Shown: positions 33,829 to 43,005, counted from the first letter of the stretch. The stretch: DNA of 64,000 nucleotides from Hymenobacter psychrotolerans DSM 18569 (GCF_900142395.1 NZ_FRAS01000003.1:186001-250000); one strand, 5' to 3'. A program made the numbers and translations. Notes: a model not told the origin generated them from the sequence alone.

Positions 33829-33926
33829 CGAATCTGTGCCGAATGATGCCAGCCCCCGACGAATGGGCCGGCTCGCAAACCAGGCAGCCGGCAGCTTCAA
33901 GCTACCTGCTGCCTGTGGGTTAGCGC

Positions 33927-34874
33927 CTAGGCTACGGAGCGCAGAAAAGCCCCGATTTTGTACGCCAGTACCTCATTGATGCGCTGATACGACTGAAAGC
34001 TCCAGCCGCCTACGTGGGGCGAAAGCACCACCTGAGGCGCTGCCGCCAGGTACGCAAAGCGCGCCTGCTGCTCAGGAGTCAGCGCGGCCAGCTTTTCATT
34101 TTCCAGCACATCCAGGGCGGCGCCGCGCACCTGCCCGGTTTGCAGGCCCCGCACCAGCGCGGCATGATCGAGCACCTCGCCCCGGGCCGTGTTCAGGAGC
34201 CAGATGGGGTTGCGGAAACCCAGCAGCAGCGCCTCGTCCACGAAATGATGATTGGCGGCCGAGTACGGAATGTGCAAACTCAGCACCTCGGCCCGCTGCT
34301 GCAATTCCTGCAACGTCACCAAAGTAGCATACTGGTCGGCGGCCACGGCGGGGTCATGGTCGTGCGCCAGCACGGTGCAGCCAAAGGCGCTGAGCCGCTT
34401 GGCAAACGCGCGGCCCATGTGCCCGTAGCCGAGCAGCCCAATGGTTTTGCCCCCGATTTCCTCACCCCGGTTGGCTTCGCGGTGCCACTGCCCAGCCCGC
34501 ACCTGCTGGTCGGCCCGCGCGATGTTGCGCAGCAGCGCCAGCAGCAGGCCCACGGCGTACTCACCCACCGCGTCGCGGTTGCCCTCGGGCGCGTTCAGCA
34601 GCGTGACGCCGGCTGCCGCCATGGCCGCTTCATCAATGTTATCGACGCCGGCGCCGGCGCGAGCCACGTAGCGTAGCCGCGGGCTGTGGCCGAGCAGCTC
34701 GGCCGTGATGCGCAGCTTGGAGCGCACCATCAGCCCGTCGTAGGGATGCGCGGCCAGGGCGGCGGGCACTTCGGCGGCCGTCAGATCGGGGCGGTAGTGC
34801 AGCGTCACGCCCAGCGGCTCCAGGTACTCGGGGAGGCTGGGGTGCATTTCGTCGATGACGAGGCAGAGGGACAT
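33927..34874 (-). CDS. D-isomer-specific 2-hydroxyacid dehydrogenase (SerA-like)
   Basis: A 315-residue NAD-dependent dehydrogenase. The Rossmann signature is IGLLGYGHMGRAFAKRL, and the catalytic residues are seen as Arg in LNTARGEVLD, Glu in LDVLENEK and His in LSPHVGGW. There is no C-terminal ACT domain, so it resembles the short phosphoglycerate/hydroxypyruvate dehydrogenases rather than full-length SerA. Exact substrate uncertain. It lies 24 bases after the ksgA stop and is probably co-transcribed with it. Confidence 0.87.
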   Translation of the reverse strand: MSLCLVIDEMHPSLPEYLEPLGVTLHYRPDLTAAEVPAALAAHPYDGLMVRSKLRITAELLGHSPRLRYVARAGAGVDNIDEAAMAAAGVTLLNAPEGNRDAVGEYAVGLLLALLRNIARADQQVRAGQWHREANRGEEIGGKTIGLLGYGHMGRAFAKRLSAFGCTVLAHDHDPAVAADQYATLVTLQELQQRAEVLSLHIPYSAANHHFVDEALLLGFRNPIWLLNTARGEVLDHAALVRGLQTGQVRGAALDVLENEKLAALTPEQQARFAYLAAAPQVVLSPHVGGWSFQSYQRINEVLAYKIGAFLRSVA

Positions 34875-34898
34875 CCGGATAGACTGTCTTTGTCGTTG

Positions 34899-35693
34899 CT
34901 ACTTGTTATCGAGCCGCTCCCGCTCCACCAGTTTCGTCAGGCCCACAAAATCAGTCACGCTAAGCTGCTCGGCGCGCTTATCGAAGATAGGGTCGGTGGT
35001 GGCTTCGGGGGGCATGCCGAAGGGCTTGAGGGCGTTGCGCAGGGTTTTGCGGCGCGTGGCGAAGGCCTGCTTCACTACCTTAAAAAACAGCACCTCGTCG
35101 CAGTCCAGCTTCTCGGTGGCGTTGCGCATGAGCCGAATCACGGCCGACTGCACCTTGGGCGGCGGGTTGAACACGTGCGGCGGCACCGTGAACAGGTACT
35201 CAATAGTATAGTAGGCCTGCAGCAGCACGCTCAGAATACCGTAGGTTTTCGAGCCCGGCCCCTCGGCCAGCCGGTCGGCCACTTCCTTCTGAATCATGCC
35301 CACACACTCGCGCACCTGCTGCCGGTGGGCCAGCACCTGAAAGTAGATCTGGCTGCTGATGTTGTAGGGAAAGTTGCCGATGATGCTGATGGGCTGCCCG
35401 CTGTAGAGCTTGCCGAGGTCCATCTTCAGGAAATCCTGCGAGTAGATGCGGCCGGCCAGCGCCGGAAAGTGCTTGCCCAGATATTCCACCGACTCGCGGT
35501 CAATTTCCACTACCGACGTCTGGTAGCGCGGATTCTGGAGCAGCGTTTCGGTGAGTACGCCCATACCGGGCCCGATTTCCAGCACTTCCGTTACGCCGTC
35601 GGGCAGGCGCAGCGCCTCCACTATTTTGCGGGCAATATTGGAATCGGCCAGAAAATGCTGGCCCAGGTGTTTTTTCGCTTTAACGGAATCCAA
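34899..35693 (-). CDS. rsmA: 16S rRNA (adenine(1518)-N(6)/adenine(1519)-N(6))-dimethyltransferase
   Basis: RsmA (KsgA), 264 residues with the TTG start chosen here (LDSVKAKKHLGQHFL). The SAM-binding VLEIGPGMGVLT is at about 37-48 and the catalytic NFPY at 107-110. The enzyme dimethylates two adenosines at the 3' end of 16S rRNA late in 30S assembly. The alternative ATG at 35783 would add a 30-residue tail without family similarity, including FGWGRCSSGSS, so it is less likely. It is divergent from pepA. Confidence 0.93.
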   Translation of the reverse strand: MDSVKAKKHLGQHFLADSNIARKIVEALRLPDGVTEVLEIGPGMGVLTETLLQNPRYQTSVVEIDRESVEYLGKHFPALAGRIYSQDFLKMDLGKLYSGQPISIIGNFPYNISSQIYFQVLAHRQQVRECVGMIQKEVADRLAEGPGSKTYGILSVLLQAYYTIEYLFTVPPHVFNPPPKVQSAVIRLMRNATEKLDCDEVLFFKVVKQAFATRRKTLRNALKPFGMPPEATTDPIFDKRAEQLSVTDFVGLTKLVERERLDNK

Positions 35694-35896
35694 GGCAACG
35701 GAAAATGTAAGGTGAGGAAGGAAGAGTGAAGAACCGGATGAGCAACGGCCCCAGCCGAAGGCGGCAATGGATTCGTTTCTCATTCTTCTTTCTTCATTGC
35801 CAAAAGGCCTACCTTCACGACCTCAAAGGTACGCCCTGCCTGCCGAATCCGGCAGGGGTCGGTTTTTGATTCGTTCAGGCTCTGTTATTTTTCTTT

Positions 35897-37348
35897 ATGT
35901 CGCTCCACCTTGCCTACGCCGCCGATTTCCCGTCTACGGCCAACACCGTGTTCATCCTGCCCGCCGGTACCACTGAGCTGCCCGTAACGGCTTCCGCCGA
36001 CCTGCCCGCGCCGGCCCGCCAGTACGTGGCCGAACAATTGGCCGCCGACAGCAAGCTGATTCGGGTCAACCAGTACTCGCACCAGCATTACTATGTGGTG
36101 GCGGCCGACAAGAAAACGCCCGACCTCGCGGCTGAGGCCCTGCGCAAAAGCGGCCACCAGCTCCACGCCCTGCTCAAGGCTGATAAGGTAGAGGAGCTGT
36201 TCGTGTGCAACCTGACGACCCCGGGCGGCGCGCTGGCGCTGGCCGAAGGACTGGCACTGACGGCCTATCAGTTTGAGGGCTACAAAACCGACGAGAAATC
36301 CAGGGAAGCGCCCAAGCTGCAGCGCCTCACGCTGGTAGGCCCCGACCTTGATGCCGATAAAGTACAGGAGCTGGCGGGCGTGCTGGAAGGCGTTTGCCTG
36401 GCCCGCGACCTGGTGAATGCGCCACTGAACAAGCTCAATGCCATCCAGTTTGCCGAGCGCATGGCCGAAGCCGGCGAAAAAGCGGGTTTCACCACCGAAA
36501 TTCTGGACCTGGTCCGGATTGAGGCGCTGCGCATGGGCGGCCTGCTGGCCGTGAACCAGGGTAGCCCCGAGCCGCCTACGTTCACTATTATGGAGTACAA
36601 GCCCGAAGGCGCCCGCAACAGCAAGCCCTACGTGCTGGTGGGCAAAGGCGTGGTGTTTGACACCGGCGGCCTGAGCCTGAAGCCCACGCCCGCCAGCATG
36701 GACATGATGAAGTGCGACATGGCCGGCGGCGCGGCCGTAGTAGGCACGCTCTACGCGCTGGCCAAAAACCAGGTGCCGCTGCACGTCATCGGGTTGGTGC
36801 CGGCCACCGACAACCGCCCCGGCGGCCTCGCCTTTGCCCCCGGCGACGTCATCACCATGTACAGCGGCCTGACGGTAGAAGTGATGAACACCGATGCCGA
36901 AGGCCGCCTGCTGCTCGGCGACGCGCTGGCCTTCGCCAGGAAATACGACCCGGAGCTGGTTCTCGACTTCGCTACGCTCACCGGTGCGGCGGCCCGCGCC
37001 ATCGGCAAGGAAGGCATTGTGTGCATGGGCACAGCCGAGGAGGAAACACTTCTGGCCTTGAAAAAAGCTGGCAACCGCACCCACGAGCGGCTGGTTGAGT
37101 TTCCGCTGTGGGACGAATATGCCGACCACATCAAGTCCGACATTGCCGACATCAACAACATTGGCAAAGCGGAAGCCGGCGCCATTTCAGCCGGCAAGTT
37201 TCTGGAGCGTTTCACCGAGGGCTACCCCTGGGTGCACTTTGATATTGCCGCTCCCGCCTACCTCACCGCCCCGGACTCTTACCGCGGCAAAGGCGGCACC
37301 GGCACTGCCGTGCGTCTCACATATGAGTTCTTAGTGAATAGGGCTTAG
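35897..37348 (+). CDS. pepA: Leucyl aminopeptidase (M17)
   Basis: A 483-residue M17 aminopeptidase. The metal and catalytic motifs are intact: Lys250 and Asp255 in GKGVVFDTGGLSLKP, and NTDAEGR at 331-337 (Asp333, Glu335, Arg337). It releases N-terminal residues from peptides in the cytoplasm, acting as a two-zinc hexamer. The N-terminal domain is normal for the family. The AT-rich two-gene island begins 29 bases after its stop. Transcription probably starts in the divergent ksgA-pepA gap. Confidence 0.93.
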   Translation: MSLHLAYAADFPSTANTVFILPAGTTELPVTASADLPAPARQYVAEQLAADSKLIRVNQYSHQHYYVVAADKKTPDLAAEALRKSGHQLHALLKADKVEELFVCNLTTPGGALALAEGLALTAYQFEGYKTDEKSREAPKLQRLTLVGPDLDADKVQELAGVLEGVCLARDLVNAPLNKLNAIQFAERMAEAGEKAGFTTEILDLVRIEALRMGGLLAVNQGSPEPPTFTIMEYKPEGARNSKPYVLVGKGVVFDTGGLSLKPTPASMDMMKCDMAGGAAVVGTLYALAKNQVPLHVIGLVPATDNRPGGLAFAPGDVITMYSGLTVEVMNTDAEGRLLLGDALAFARKYDPELVLDFATLTGAAARAIGKEGIVCMGTAEEETLLALKKAGNRTHERLVEFPLWDEYADHIKSDIADINNIGKAEAGAISAGKFLERFTEGYPWVHFDIAAPAYLTAPDSYRGKGGTGTAVRLTYEFLVNRA

Positions 37349-37377
37349 AATCTACCAGCTACATTACGCTTCGCAAT

Positions 37378-37965
37378 ATGACCGCTATCGAACAAGCTGC
37401 CCACCAATCCACGGCTGAATCTTTACAATCTACTTTTCACGAGCAAGTAGTAGAGCACCTTTTCATTGCTGAGTTGCTCCAAGAGGCTTGGCTACGCTTC
37501 AATAGAGTAGTAGAGGTAATGCGCTCTGAAGTAGATGCTTATGGCTACGATTTAGTATTAGAATGTCAGGGTATAGTTCGACATGTTCAGCTAAAAACTT
37601 CTCGACAGGATGCTGCCACTTCCCGGCAAAAAGTAGGAGTAGCGTTATGTACAAAGCCCAGTGGATGTGTGGTCTGGATTAAAAGAAAGGAAGATAAATC
37701 AGACACAAAACGCTTCAAGTTGAGCTACCTCTTCTTTGGCAACAGCCCTGGTCAGCCCTTACAGAGTTTACTTGAAATAGAGGCTGATGGGAAACCTAAA
37801 TTTCCAGAGGCCACTCACACCAAGCCAAGCAAGGACGGTAACTATAATGTTCGTAAGGCAATGCGATTAGTGAGAAAGCAACACTTCGTTCCTAAAGTCT
37901 CTCAAGGTAAAGAAGGCATGACAATGACCGACCTTTTCACCTACCTTTTCGGCCCAGCTTCATGA
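37378..37965 (+). CDS. AT-rich hypothetical protein with PD-(D/E)XK nuclease-like core
   Basis: A 195-residue protein encoded by DNA much richer in A and T than its neighbours. The segment EVDAYGYDLVLECQGIVRHV followed by QLKT carries Asp58, Gln71 and Lys73 in the D-x12-QxK spacing of PD-(D/E)XK nucleases, preceded by Glu51 and Asp53. From memory, proteins with the phrases RSEVDxxGYDLVLE and KPSGCVVW form a widespread uncharacterised family. It overlaps the next gene by four bases (ATGA), so the two are a unit. A role in DNA cutting or defence is a hypothesis only. Confidence 0.7.
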   Translation: MTAIEQAAHQSTAESLQSTFHEQVVEHLFIAELLQEAWLRFNRVVEVMRSEVDAYGYDLVLECQGIVRHVQLKTSRQDAATSRQKVGVALCTKPSGCVVWIKRKEDKSDTKRFKLSYLFFGNSPGQPLQSLLEIEADGKPKFPEATHTKPSKDGNYNVRKAMRLVRKQHFVPKVSQGKEGMTMTDLFTYLFGPAS

Positions 37966-38303
37966 CGTTTTCAGAATGTCAAGATTACATCCGTGAATTG
38001 GCCGTTCAACATCGTACCGATGATTCTGAGCACGATGTTCTAGAATTATCTGCATTTCAAACCATCCTCTGCTTCGCACTACATGAGGGGTGGCAAGCTG
38101 ATATTAATATTGTACAAAAGGTACTACACGGCTCTGATTGGAATACGAACGAAGAGGATGACGAGCATACTACTTGGCATTATATGTACTTGTTGCTGGA
38201 CGAATTTGAAGCTCAAAACGGAGATAAGCTGCTACCTGTACAAACTGCTGAATTGTATAATTTTTGGCAAACTGAATTTTGGGGCAACTCAGATACCGAT
38301 TAG
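37962..38303 (+). CDS. Small acidic hypothetical protein coupled to the PD-(D/E)XK-like gene
   Basis: A 113-residue acidic protein rich in Glu, Asp and Trp (MTFSECQDYIRELAVQ; NTNEEDDEHTTWHYMYLLLD; FWQTEFWGNSDTD). Predicted helical, with no membrane segment. Its ATG overlaps the stop of the nuclease-like gene, and its composition is equally AT-rich, so they were probably acquired together. By analogy with many two-gene cassettes it could be an inhibitor or partner of the nuclease-like protein; nothing in the sequence proves this. I recognise no family. Confidence 0.65.
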   Translation: MTFSECQDYIRELAVQHRTDDSEHDVLELSAFQTILCFALHEGWQADINIVQKVLHGSDWNTNEEDDEHTTWHYMYLLLDEFEAQNGDKLLPVQTAELYNFWQTEFWGNSDTD

Positions 38304-38361
38304 CAAATAGTGTCTCTCGTCCTGCCTAAATCTTAGGTTCTACTTTTCAAGCCCTAAAATC

Positions 38362-39414
38362 ATGCTCCCACGCATTGGCATTTCCGTTGGCGACTTAGCC
38401 GGCATCGGCCCGGAAATCATCTATAAAACCTTCCTCGATGCGCGCCTGCTCAAGTTCTGCACGCCGGTAGTGTACGGCACGGCCACCGTGCTTTTCGACG
38501 ATTTTCCCGTTTCCGAGGGCAGTGAACCGCTGACGTTCCGGCAGGTGCGCGAAGCCGCCGACATTGCGCCGGGTAAGCACAACGCCGTCACCTGCTGGGA
38601 AGACGACTTTCATCTGACGCCCGGCCAGCCCAGCCAGGCCAGCGGCACGGCAGCCCGGCAGAGCCTGCTCGCCGCCGCCCGCGACCTGAAGGCCGGCCTG
38701 CTCGATGCCCTCGTTACGGCCCCCATCAGCAAAGAAAACACCCAGGCCGACGACTTCCGCTTCCCCGGCCACACCGAGTTCCTGACCAGCTTTTTCGAGG
38801 CTAAGGAAAGCCTGATGCTGCTGGCCAGCGACGAACTGCGCGTAGCCACGGCCACGGGCCATATTCCGCTGAAAGACGTGCCCACCCGCGTCACGAAGGA
38901 ACTGCTGAATACCAAGCTGCGCATTCTGCTCAAGTCGCTGAAGCAGGATTTCGGCATTGAAAAGCCGCGCGTGGCGGTGCTGGGCCTCAATCCGCACGCT
39001 GGCGAAAACGGCCTGCTGGGCACCGAGGAAGGCAGCATAGTTACGCCCGTAGTTCAGCAACTGCTCCACGACGGCCATCTGGTGTATGGCCCCTACCCCG
39101 CCGATGGCTACTTCGGCACCGGTCAGTACCGGCAGTTCGACGCCACCCTCTCCCTCTACCACGACCAGGGCCTGATTCCGTTCAAGACGCTGGCGTTTGA
39201 GCGGGGCGTGAACTTCACCGCTGGCTTGCCCGTCATCCGGACTTCGCCCGACCACGGCACCGCCTACGGGCTGGCCGGCCAGTACAAAGCCGATGAAACC
39301 TCGTTCCGCGAGGCTCTTTATATGGCGTGTGAACTGGTGCGCCAGCGGCAGATGCTGGCCGGTATTAAGCCGCTGGTTCCGGGCCCGCCCCTGCGCGGTG
39401 GCCGCCACGAATAA
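38362..39414 (+). CDS. pdxA: 4-hydroxythreonine-4-phosphate dehydrogenase
   Basis: A 350-residue PdxA. Family motifs include the N-terminal GISVGDLAGIGPEI, LVTAPISKENTQ, FPGHTEFLT, LGLNPHAGENG and the zinc/substrate histidines of that segment, and TSPDHGTAYGLAG near the end. It oxidises 4-phosphohydroxy-L-threonine in the DXP-dependent route to pyridoxal 5'-phosphate. The length is normal. A terminator lies 28 bases after the stop, so it is separated from the downstream regulator gene. Confidence 0.95.
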   Translation: MLPRIGISVGDLAGIGPEIIYKTFLDARLLKFCTPVVYGTATVLFDDFPVSEGSEPLTFRQVREAADIAPGKHNAVTCWEDDFHLTPGQPSQASGTAARQSLLAAARDLKAGLLDALVTAPISKENTQADDFRFPGHTEFLTSFFEAKESLMLLASDELRVATATGHIPLKDVPTRVTKELLNTKLRILLKSLKQDFGIEKPRVAVLGLNPHAGENGLLGTEEGSIVTPVVQQLLHDGHLVYGPYPADGYFGTGQYRQFDATLSLYHDQGLIPFKTLAFERGVNFTAGLPVIRTSPDHGTAYGLAGQYKADETSFREALYMACELVRQRQMLAGIKPLVPGPPLRGGRHE

Positions 39415-39442
39415 GAACTGGAGCCACTTTCGGCACTATCGA

Positions 39443-39477
39443 AACGGTCAGCACCTGCAAAGTGCTGACCGTTTTTT
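39443..39477 (+). terminator. Intrinsic terminator after pdxA
   Basis: The stem AACGGTCAGCAC pairs with GTGCTGACCGTT around a seven-base loop and ends in a T-run. Confidence 0.88.
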
Positions 39478-39517
39478 ATACGCACAGGAAAACATTCTTT
39501 CCAAAAACGAAATTTTG

Positions 39518-39548
39518 TTTGCGGATTCAAAACCAGTCTGTAGCTTTG
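39518..39548 (+). promoter_or_regulatory. Complete Bacteroidota promoter for the HigA-like gene
   Basis: TTTG at 39518-39521 and TAGCTTTG at 39541-39548 are separated by 19 bases, the standard -33/-7 arrangement of Bacteroidota sigma-ABfr promoters. The ATG follows 40 bases later. Confidence 0.7.
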
Positions 39549-39588
39549 CAGTCCTATTACACCAACTTCGGTTCCGCTCCCTTCCCGC

Positions 39589-39957
39589 ATGCTGCTTCAA
39601 ACTCCTACTGACTACCGCACCGCTCTGCGTCGCCTCGACGCGCTGGTGGCTGCCGGAGTGGAGGGCAACGAGGCGCTGGAAACGGAGCTGCGGGAGCTGA
39701 TCGGGGCGCTGGACCTGTACGAAAGCAAGCTCGGCCTGCTCCCGATTCCGAACCTGCCTACGTCGTTGGCCGACATGATTGAGCTGAAGCGGCAGCAGAT
39801 GCGGCTCAAGCAAAAGGATCTGGCCCAACTGCTGGAAGTACCGGCCGGTCGCCTTTCCCAGATTCTGAGCGGCAAGCGCCGCGTGACGCTGGACCTGGCA
39901 AAGCGGCTGTACGAGCGGCTGGGCATTCCGCCCGACTTTATCCTGAAAAACGCCTGA
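39589..39957 (+). CDS. HigA-like XRE/HTH regulator, no partner toxin
   Basis: A 122-residue protein with an N-terminal helical domain (TDYRTALRRLDALVAAG) and a C-terminal XRE helix-turn-helix (LKQKDLAQLLEVPAGRLSQI, then SGKRRVTLDLAKRLYERLGI). This is the HigA antitoxin layout, in which the C-terminal HTH binds the operon promoter. There is no higB-like toxin on either side: upstream is a terminator after pdxA, and downstream is a DUF177 gene. It therefore looks like an orphan antitoxin or a stand-alone regulator, with its own promoter at 39518-39548. Confidence 0.83.
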   Translation: MLLQTPTDYRTALRRLDALVAAGVEGNEALETELRELIGALDLYESKLGLLPIPNLPTSLADMIELKRQQMRLKQKDLAQLLEVPAGRLSQILSGKRRVTLDLAKRLYERLGIPPDFILKNA

Positions 39958-39983
39958 TCCGAAGCGCTACGCCGCCATTCGCT

Positions 39984-40014
39984 TTTACAAACCGGGGAAA
40001 TCTTTCTACTTTTG
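39984..40014 (+). promoter_or_regulatory. Promoter of the DUF177-rpmF cluster
   Basis: TACTTTTG at 40007-40014 matches TAnnTTTG, with TTTA at 39984-39987 at the -33 position (19-base spacing). It rules out translation starts before about 40020, so the GTG at 40036 is preferred over a TTG at 40012. Confidence 0.6.
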
Positions 40015-40035
40015 CCCCCTGCTACAAACCTGACC

Positions 40036-40569
40036 GTGAAGAAGGACGCTCAATACGACATCAACATTGCTAAGCTGGCCGACAAAACGCACCACTTCGC
40101 GTTTGAGTTGGATCGGGCTTTCTTCGAGCAGTTTGAGCAGCAGCTGATTCCGGATGGCCAGGTGCACGCCGACGTGACGCTGCACAAAACCGACCGGCTG
40201 CTTACTTTCGACTTCCATCTGAAAGGCACCGTGCGCCAGGTTTGCGACCGGAGCCTGGACGACTACGACCAGGAAATAGAAACCCGGGAGCAGCTGCTGG
40301 TGCGCTACGGCGACCGGGACCTGGAGCTGGACGACAACGTACTCCAGATCAAGACCGACACCCAGACGCTGCCCCTGGCGCAGCACCTGTTCGATTATAT
40401 CGGGCTGGCCCTGCCTATGAAGAAGCTGCACCCGCGCTTCCAGAATGAGCCCGACGAAAACCCGGACTCCGACACCAAGCTCATCTTCACGACCCGCCAG
40501 GAAGGCGACGATGAAGACGACGAGGACGACACGGATCCGCGCTGGAACGCCCTGCGCAACCTCAACTAG
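40036..40569 (+). CDS. DUF177 (YceD) family protein
   Basis: A 177-residue protein starting at GTG (KKDAQYDINIAKLADKT). It has the DUF177 pattern with LLTFDFHLKGTVRQVCDRSL, ERQLLVRYG-type strands, and an acidic tail (EGDDEDDEDDTDP). YceD proteins precede rpmF in nearly all bacteria and are implicated in 23S rRNA or ribosome assembly; the exact role is unclear. Only one of the usual cysteines is present. The next gene is rpmF, 63 bases on. Confidence 0.85.
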   Translation: MKKDAQYDINIAKLADKTHHFAFELDRAFFEQFEQQLIPDGQVHADVTLHKTDRLLTFDFHLKGTVRQVCDRSLDDYDQEIETREQLLVRYGDRDLELDDNVLQIKTDTQTLPLAQHLFDYIGLALPMKKLHPRFQNEPDENPDSDTKLIFTTRQEGDDEDDEDDTDPRWNALRNLN

Positions 40570-40632
40570 CGCCGACTGCAGCTGACTTGCTTTTGTAATT
40601 TTTCACTTTGCTTTTAATACCCCCTTTCAACC

Positions 40633-40857
40633 ATGGCACATCCTAAGCGCCGGACCTCCTCCGCCACGCGTGACAAGCGTCGCTCCCACCACAAGCTCAC
40701 CCCGAAAGCAGTATCGATCTGCTCCACTACCGGCGAGCTGCACCTCCGTCATAAGGCGTACGTAGTAGACGGCGACCTGTACCTGCACGGTAAAGTAGCT
40801 ATCAAAAACTACGCTCCCGTAGCGGCTCCGGCTGCTTCCGATAACGACGAAGAATAG
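40633..40857 (+). CDS. rpmF: 50S ribosomal protein L32
   Basis: A 74-residue L32 starting MAHPKRRTSSATRDKRRSHH, the canonical N-terminus. The zinc-binding Cys pairs of some L32 proteins are not complete here (a single Cys in SICSTTGELHLRHKA), so this is a Cys-minus form. It packs near the peptide exit of the large subunit. A strong stem-loop follows at 40884-40913, before plsX. Confidence 0.95.
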   Translation: MAHPKRRTSSATRDKRRSHHKLTPKAVSICSTTGELHLRHKAYVVDGDLYLHGKVAIKNYAPVAAPAASDNDEE

Positions 40858-40883
40858 TTTTCGTCTACGGTTAGTATTAAGTG

Positions 40884-40913
40884 CCCCGGCTTTTCTTGCC
40901 TGAGAAGCCGGGG
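40884..40913 (+). other. Stem-loop between rpmF and plsX
   Basis: CCCCGGCTTTTC pairs with GAGAAGCCGGGG, apart from one G-T pair. No T-run follows, so it may stabilise the rpmF message end or partly terminate rather than fully stop transcription. Confidence 0.55.
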
Positions 40914-40966
40914 TTACGCTATCCGGCCCGGCTTTTCTCCTTCGTTTCTCCCTTGATACCCCATAC

Positions 40967-41908
40967 ATGAAAATAGCCCTGGACGCTATGGGGGGCGATT
41001 TTGCGCCCCAGGCCGCAGTGGAAGGTGCCATTCTGGCGGCCGCTAAGCTTGCTGGCAAAGCGCAAATCGTGCTCATCGGCCAGGAGGCTGCCGTTCGTCC
41101 GCTGCTCGAGCAGCACGGCGCGGATGCTGCCAGCCTGGAACTGGTGGCGGCCTCGCAGATCATCGAAATGGGTGAGCACCCGGCTAAAGCGTACCAGCAG
41201 AAGCAGGACTCCAGTATTGCCGTAGGCTACCGCATGCTGCATGCGGGCGAGGTAGAAGCCTTCTGCTCGGCCGGCAACACAGGCGCTATGCTTGTGGGAG
41301 CTATGTTCAGCGTGAAGGCGGTACCCGGCGTGATGCGCCCGGCCATTGCCAACTTCGTTCCGAAGCTGACTGGTGGCATGGGAATTCTGCTGGATGTAGG
41401 TGCCAATGCCGAATGCAAGCCCGAAATGCTGGAGCAATTCGGCGAGTTGGGCTCGTTGTATGCGCAACACGTGCTGGGCATTGCCACCCCCAAAGTGGGC
41501 CTGATGAACCTGGGCGAGGAAGAAGGCAAAGGCACCGCTATTACGCAGGCTGCTCATCAGCTGCTCAAAGTAAATCCGCACATTCATTTCATCGGCAATA
41601 TCGAAGGGCGCGACCTGTTCAACGAGAAAGCCGACGTTATTGTCTGTGACGGCTACACGGGCAATGTAATGCTGAAAATGGCAGAGTCGGTTTACGACAT
41701 CATTGCTGAAAAGCAGTTCCACGACCCGTTCTTCGACAAATTCAACTACGAAGCCATTGGTGGCTCGCCCATTCTGGGCATCAACGATAATGCCATTATC
41801 GGGCATGGCGTGAGCACCCCGCTGGCCATCTGTAACATGCTGTTGCAGGGCTACCAAATGGCCCAGTCTGGTATTTCCGACCAGATAAAAAACACCTTCA
41901 AGTCCTAG
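40967..41908 (+). CDS. plsX: Phosphate acyltransferase PlsX
   Basis: A 313-residue Pls[21 protein letters not shown] at the start, [26 protein letters not shown], and [15 protein letters not shown]. It makes acyl-phosphate from acyl-ACP, the first step in glycerolipid synthesis with PlsY. The order rpmF-plsX-fabH is widely conserved and couples ribosome and membrane-lipid production. A terminator-like hairpin lies between it and fabH. Confidence 0.95.
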   Translation: MKIALDAMGGDFAPQAAVEGAILAAAKLAGKAQIVLIGQEAAVRPLLEQHGADAASLELVAASQIIEMGEHPAKAYQQKQDSSIAVGYRMLHAGEVEAFCSAGNTGAMLVGAMFSVKAVPGVMRPAIANFVPKLTGGMGILLDVGANAECKPEMLEQFGELGSLYAQHVLGIATPKVGLMNLGEEEGKGTAITQAAHQLLKVNPHIHFIGNIEGRDLFNEKADVIVCDGYTGNVMLKMAESVYDIIAEKQFHDPFFDKFNYEAIGGSPILGINDNAIIGHGVSTPLAICNMLLQGYQMAQSGISDQIKNTFKS

Positions 41909-41912
41909 GACT

Positions 41913-41938
41913 AAGTCCGGCTCCGGCCGGACTTTTTC
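41913..41938 (+). terminator. Terminator-like hairpin between plsX and fabH
   Basis: AAGTCCGG and CCGGACTT pair across a six-base loop and are followed by TTTTC, 5 bases after the plsX stop. fabH starts 27 bases later, so read-through must occur or fabH has another promoter. Confidence 0.6.
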
Positions 41939-41964
41939 TTGCCGCGTTTTCCGCTTTTTCTTCA

Positions 41965-42978
41965 ATGAAAATAACCGCCGCCGTTACCGGAGTGGGCGCT
42001 TACGTGCCCGAATATGTGCTCACCAACCAGGAGCTGGAAACCCTGGTAGATACCACCGATGAGTGGATAACGACGCGCACCGGCATCAAGGAGCGTCGCA
42101 TTCTGAAAGGCGAAAACCAGGGCACCTCGGTGATGGCCATCAAAGCGGTGCAGCAGCTGCTGGAGAAAACCGGCACCAAAGCCGAGGATATCGACCTGCT
42201 GATCTGTTCCACGACCACGCCCGACTTGGTGTTTCCGGCTACGGCCAACATCGTATCGGCGGCGGTGGGCACCACCAAGGCCTTCAGCTTCGATATGCAG
42301 GCGGCCTGCTCAGGCTTTCTGTTCGCGCTGGCCACCGGGGCTCAGTACATCCAGACGGGCACGTACCGCAAAGTAGTGGTGGTGGGTGCCGACAAGATGT
42401 CGTCCATCATCGACTATACGGACCGCGCCAACTGCATCATCTTCGGTGACGGAGCCGGCGCCGTGCTGCTGGAACCCAACACCGACGGCTACGGCGTACT
42501 CGACCAGGTGCTCCGCTCCGATGGTACCGGCGAGCAGTACCTGCATCAGAAAGCAGGCGGCAGCCGCCGGCCGCCTTCCGCCGAAACTGTAGCCAACCGG
42601 GAACATTACGTGTACCAGGAAGGCGCTACCGTTTTCAAGTTTGCCGTCACGAATATGGCCAACGTAGCTGCTCAGGTAATGGAGCGCAACCACCTCACCC
42701 ACGACGACGTGGCGTGGCTGGTACCGCACCAAGCCAATAAGCGCATCATTGATGCTACTGCCAACCGTATGGGCGTGGGCCCCGAGAAGGTGATGCTCAA
42801 CATCCAGCGCTACGGCAATACCACCAACGGCACCATCCCACTGTGTCTGGCCGACTACGAGTCGCAGCTGCGCAAGGGCGACAACCTGGTGCTGGCCGCT
42901 TTCGGAGGTGGTTTCACCTGGGGCTCGGTGTACCTGAAGTGGGCGTACGACCCGAAACCTGATCCGCAAAACGCCTAG
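41965..42978 (+). CDS. fabH: 3-oxoacyl-[ACP] synthase III
   Basis: A 337-residue KAS III. The catalytic triad is Cys115 ([13 protein letters not shown]), His255 ([10 protein letters not shown]) and Asn285 ([12 protein letters not shown]). It condenses acetyl-CoA with malonyl-ACP to start fatty acid chains; iso- or anteiso-primers are common in Bacteroidota. An insert near residues 190-215 ([20 protein letters not shown]) is typical of the group. It ends in a terminator before efp. Confidence 0.95.
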   Translation: MKITAAVTGVGAYVPEYVLTNQELETLVDTTDEWITTRTGIKERRILKGENQGTSVMAIKAVQQLLEKTGTKAEDIDLLICSTTTPDLVFPATANIVSAAVGTTKAFSFDMQAACSGFLFALATGAQYIQTGTYRKVVVVGADKMSSIIDYTDRANCIIFGDGAGAVLLEPNTDGYGVLDQVLRSDGTGEQYLHQKAGGSRRPPSAETVANREHYVYQEGATVFKFAVTNMANVAAQVMERNHLTHDDVAWLVPHQANKRIIDATANRMGVGPEKVMLNIQRYGNTTNGTIPLCLADYESQLRKGDNLVLAAFGGGFTWGSVYLKWAYDPKPDPQNA

Positions 42979-43005
42979 CATAGCGGCGCGAAAACGGAAA
43001 TCCTC

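Noticed and set aside
35836..35866. Hairpin CCTGCCG/CGGCAGG with a T-run in the ksgA-pepA gap
   Set aside because: It looks like a terminator on the plus strand, but no plus-strand gene lies upstream of it; it may be a leader feature, too uncertain to call.
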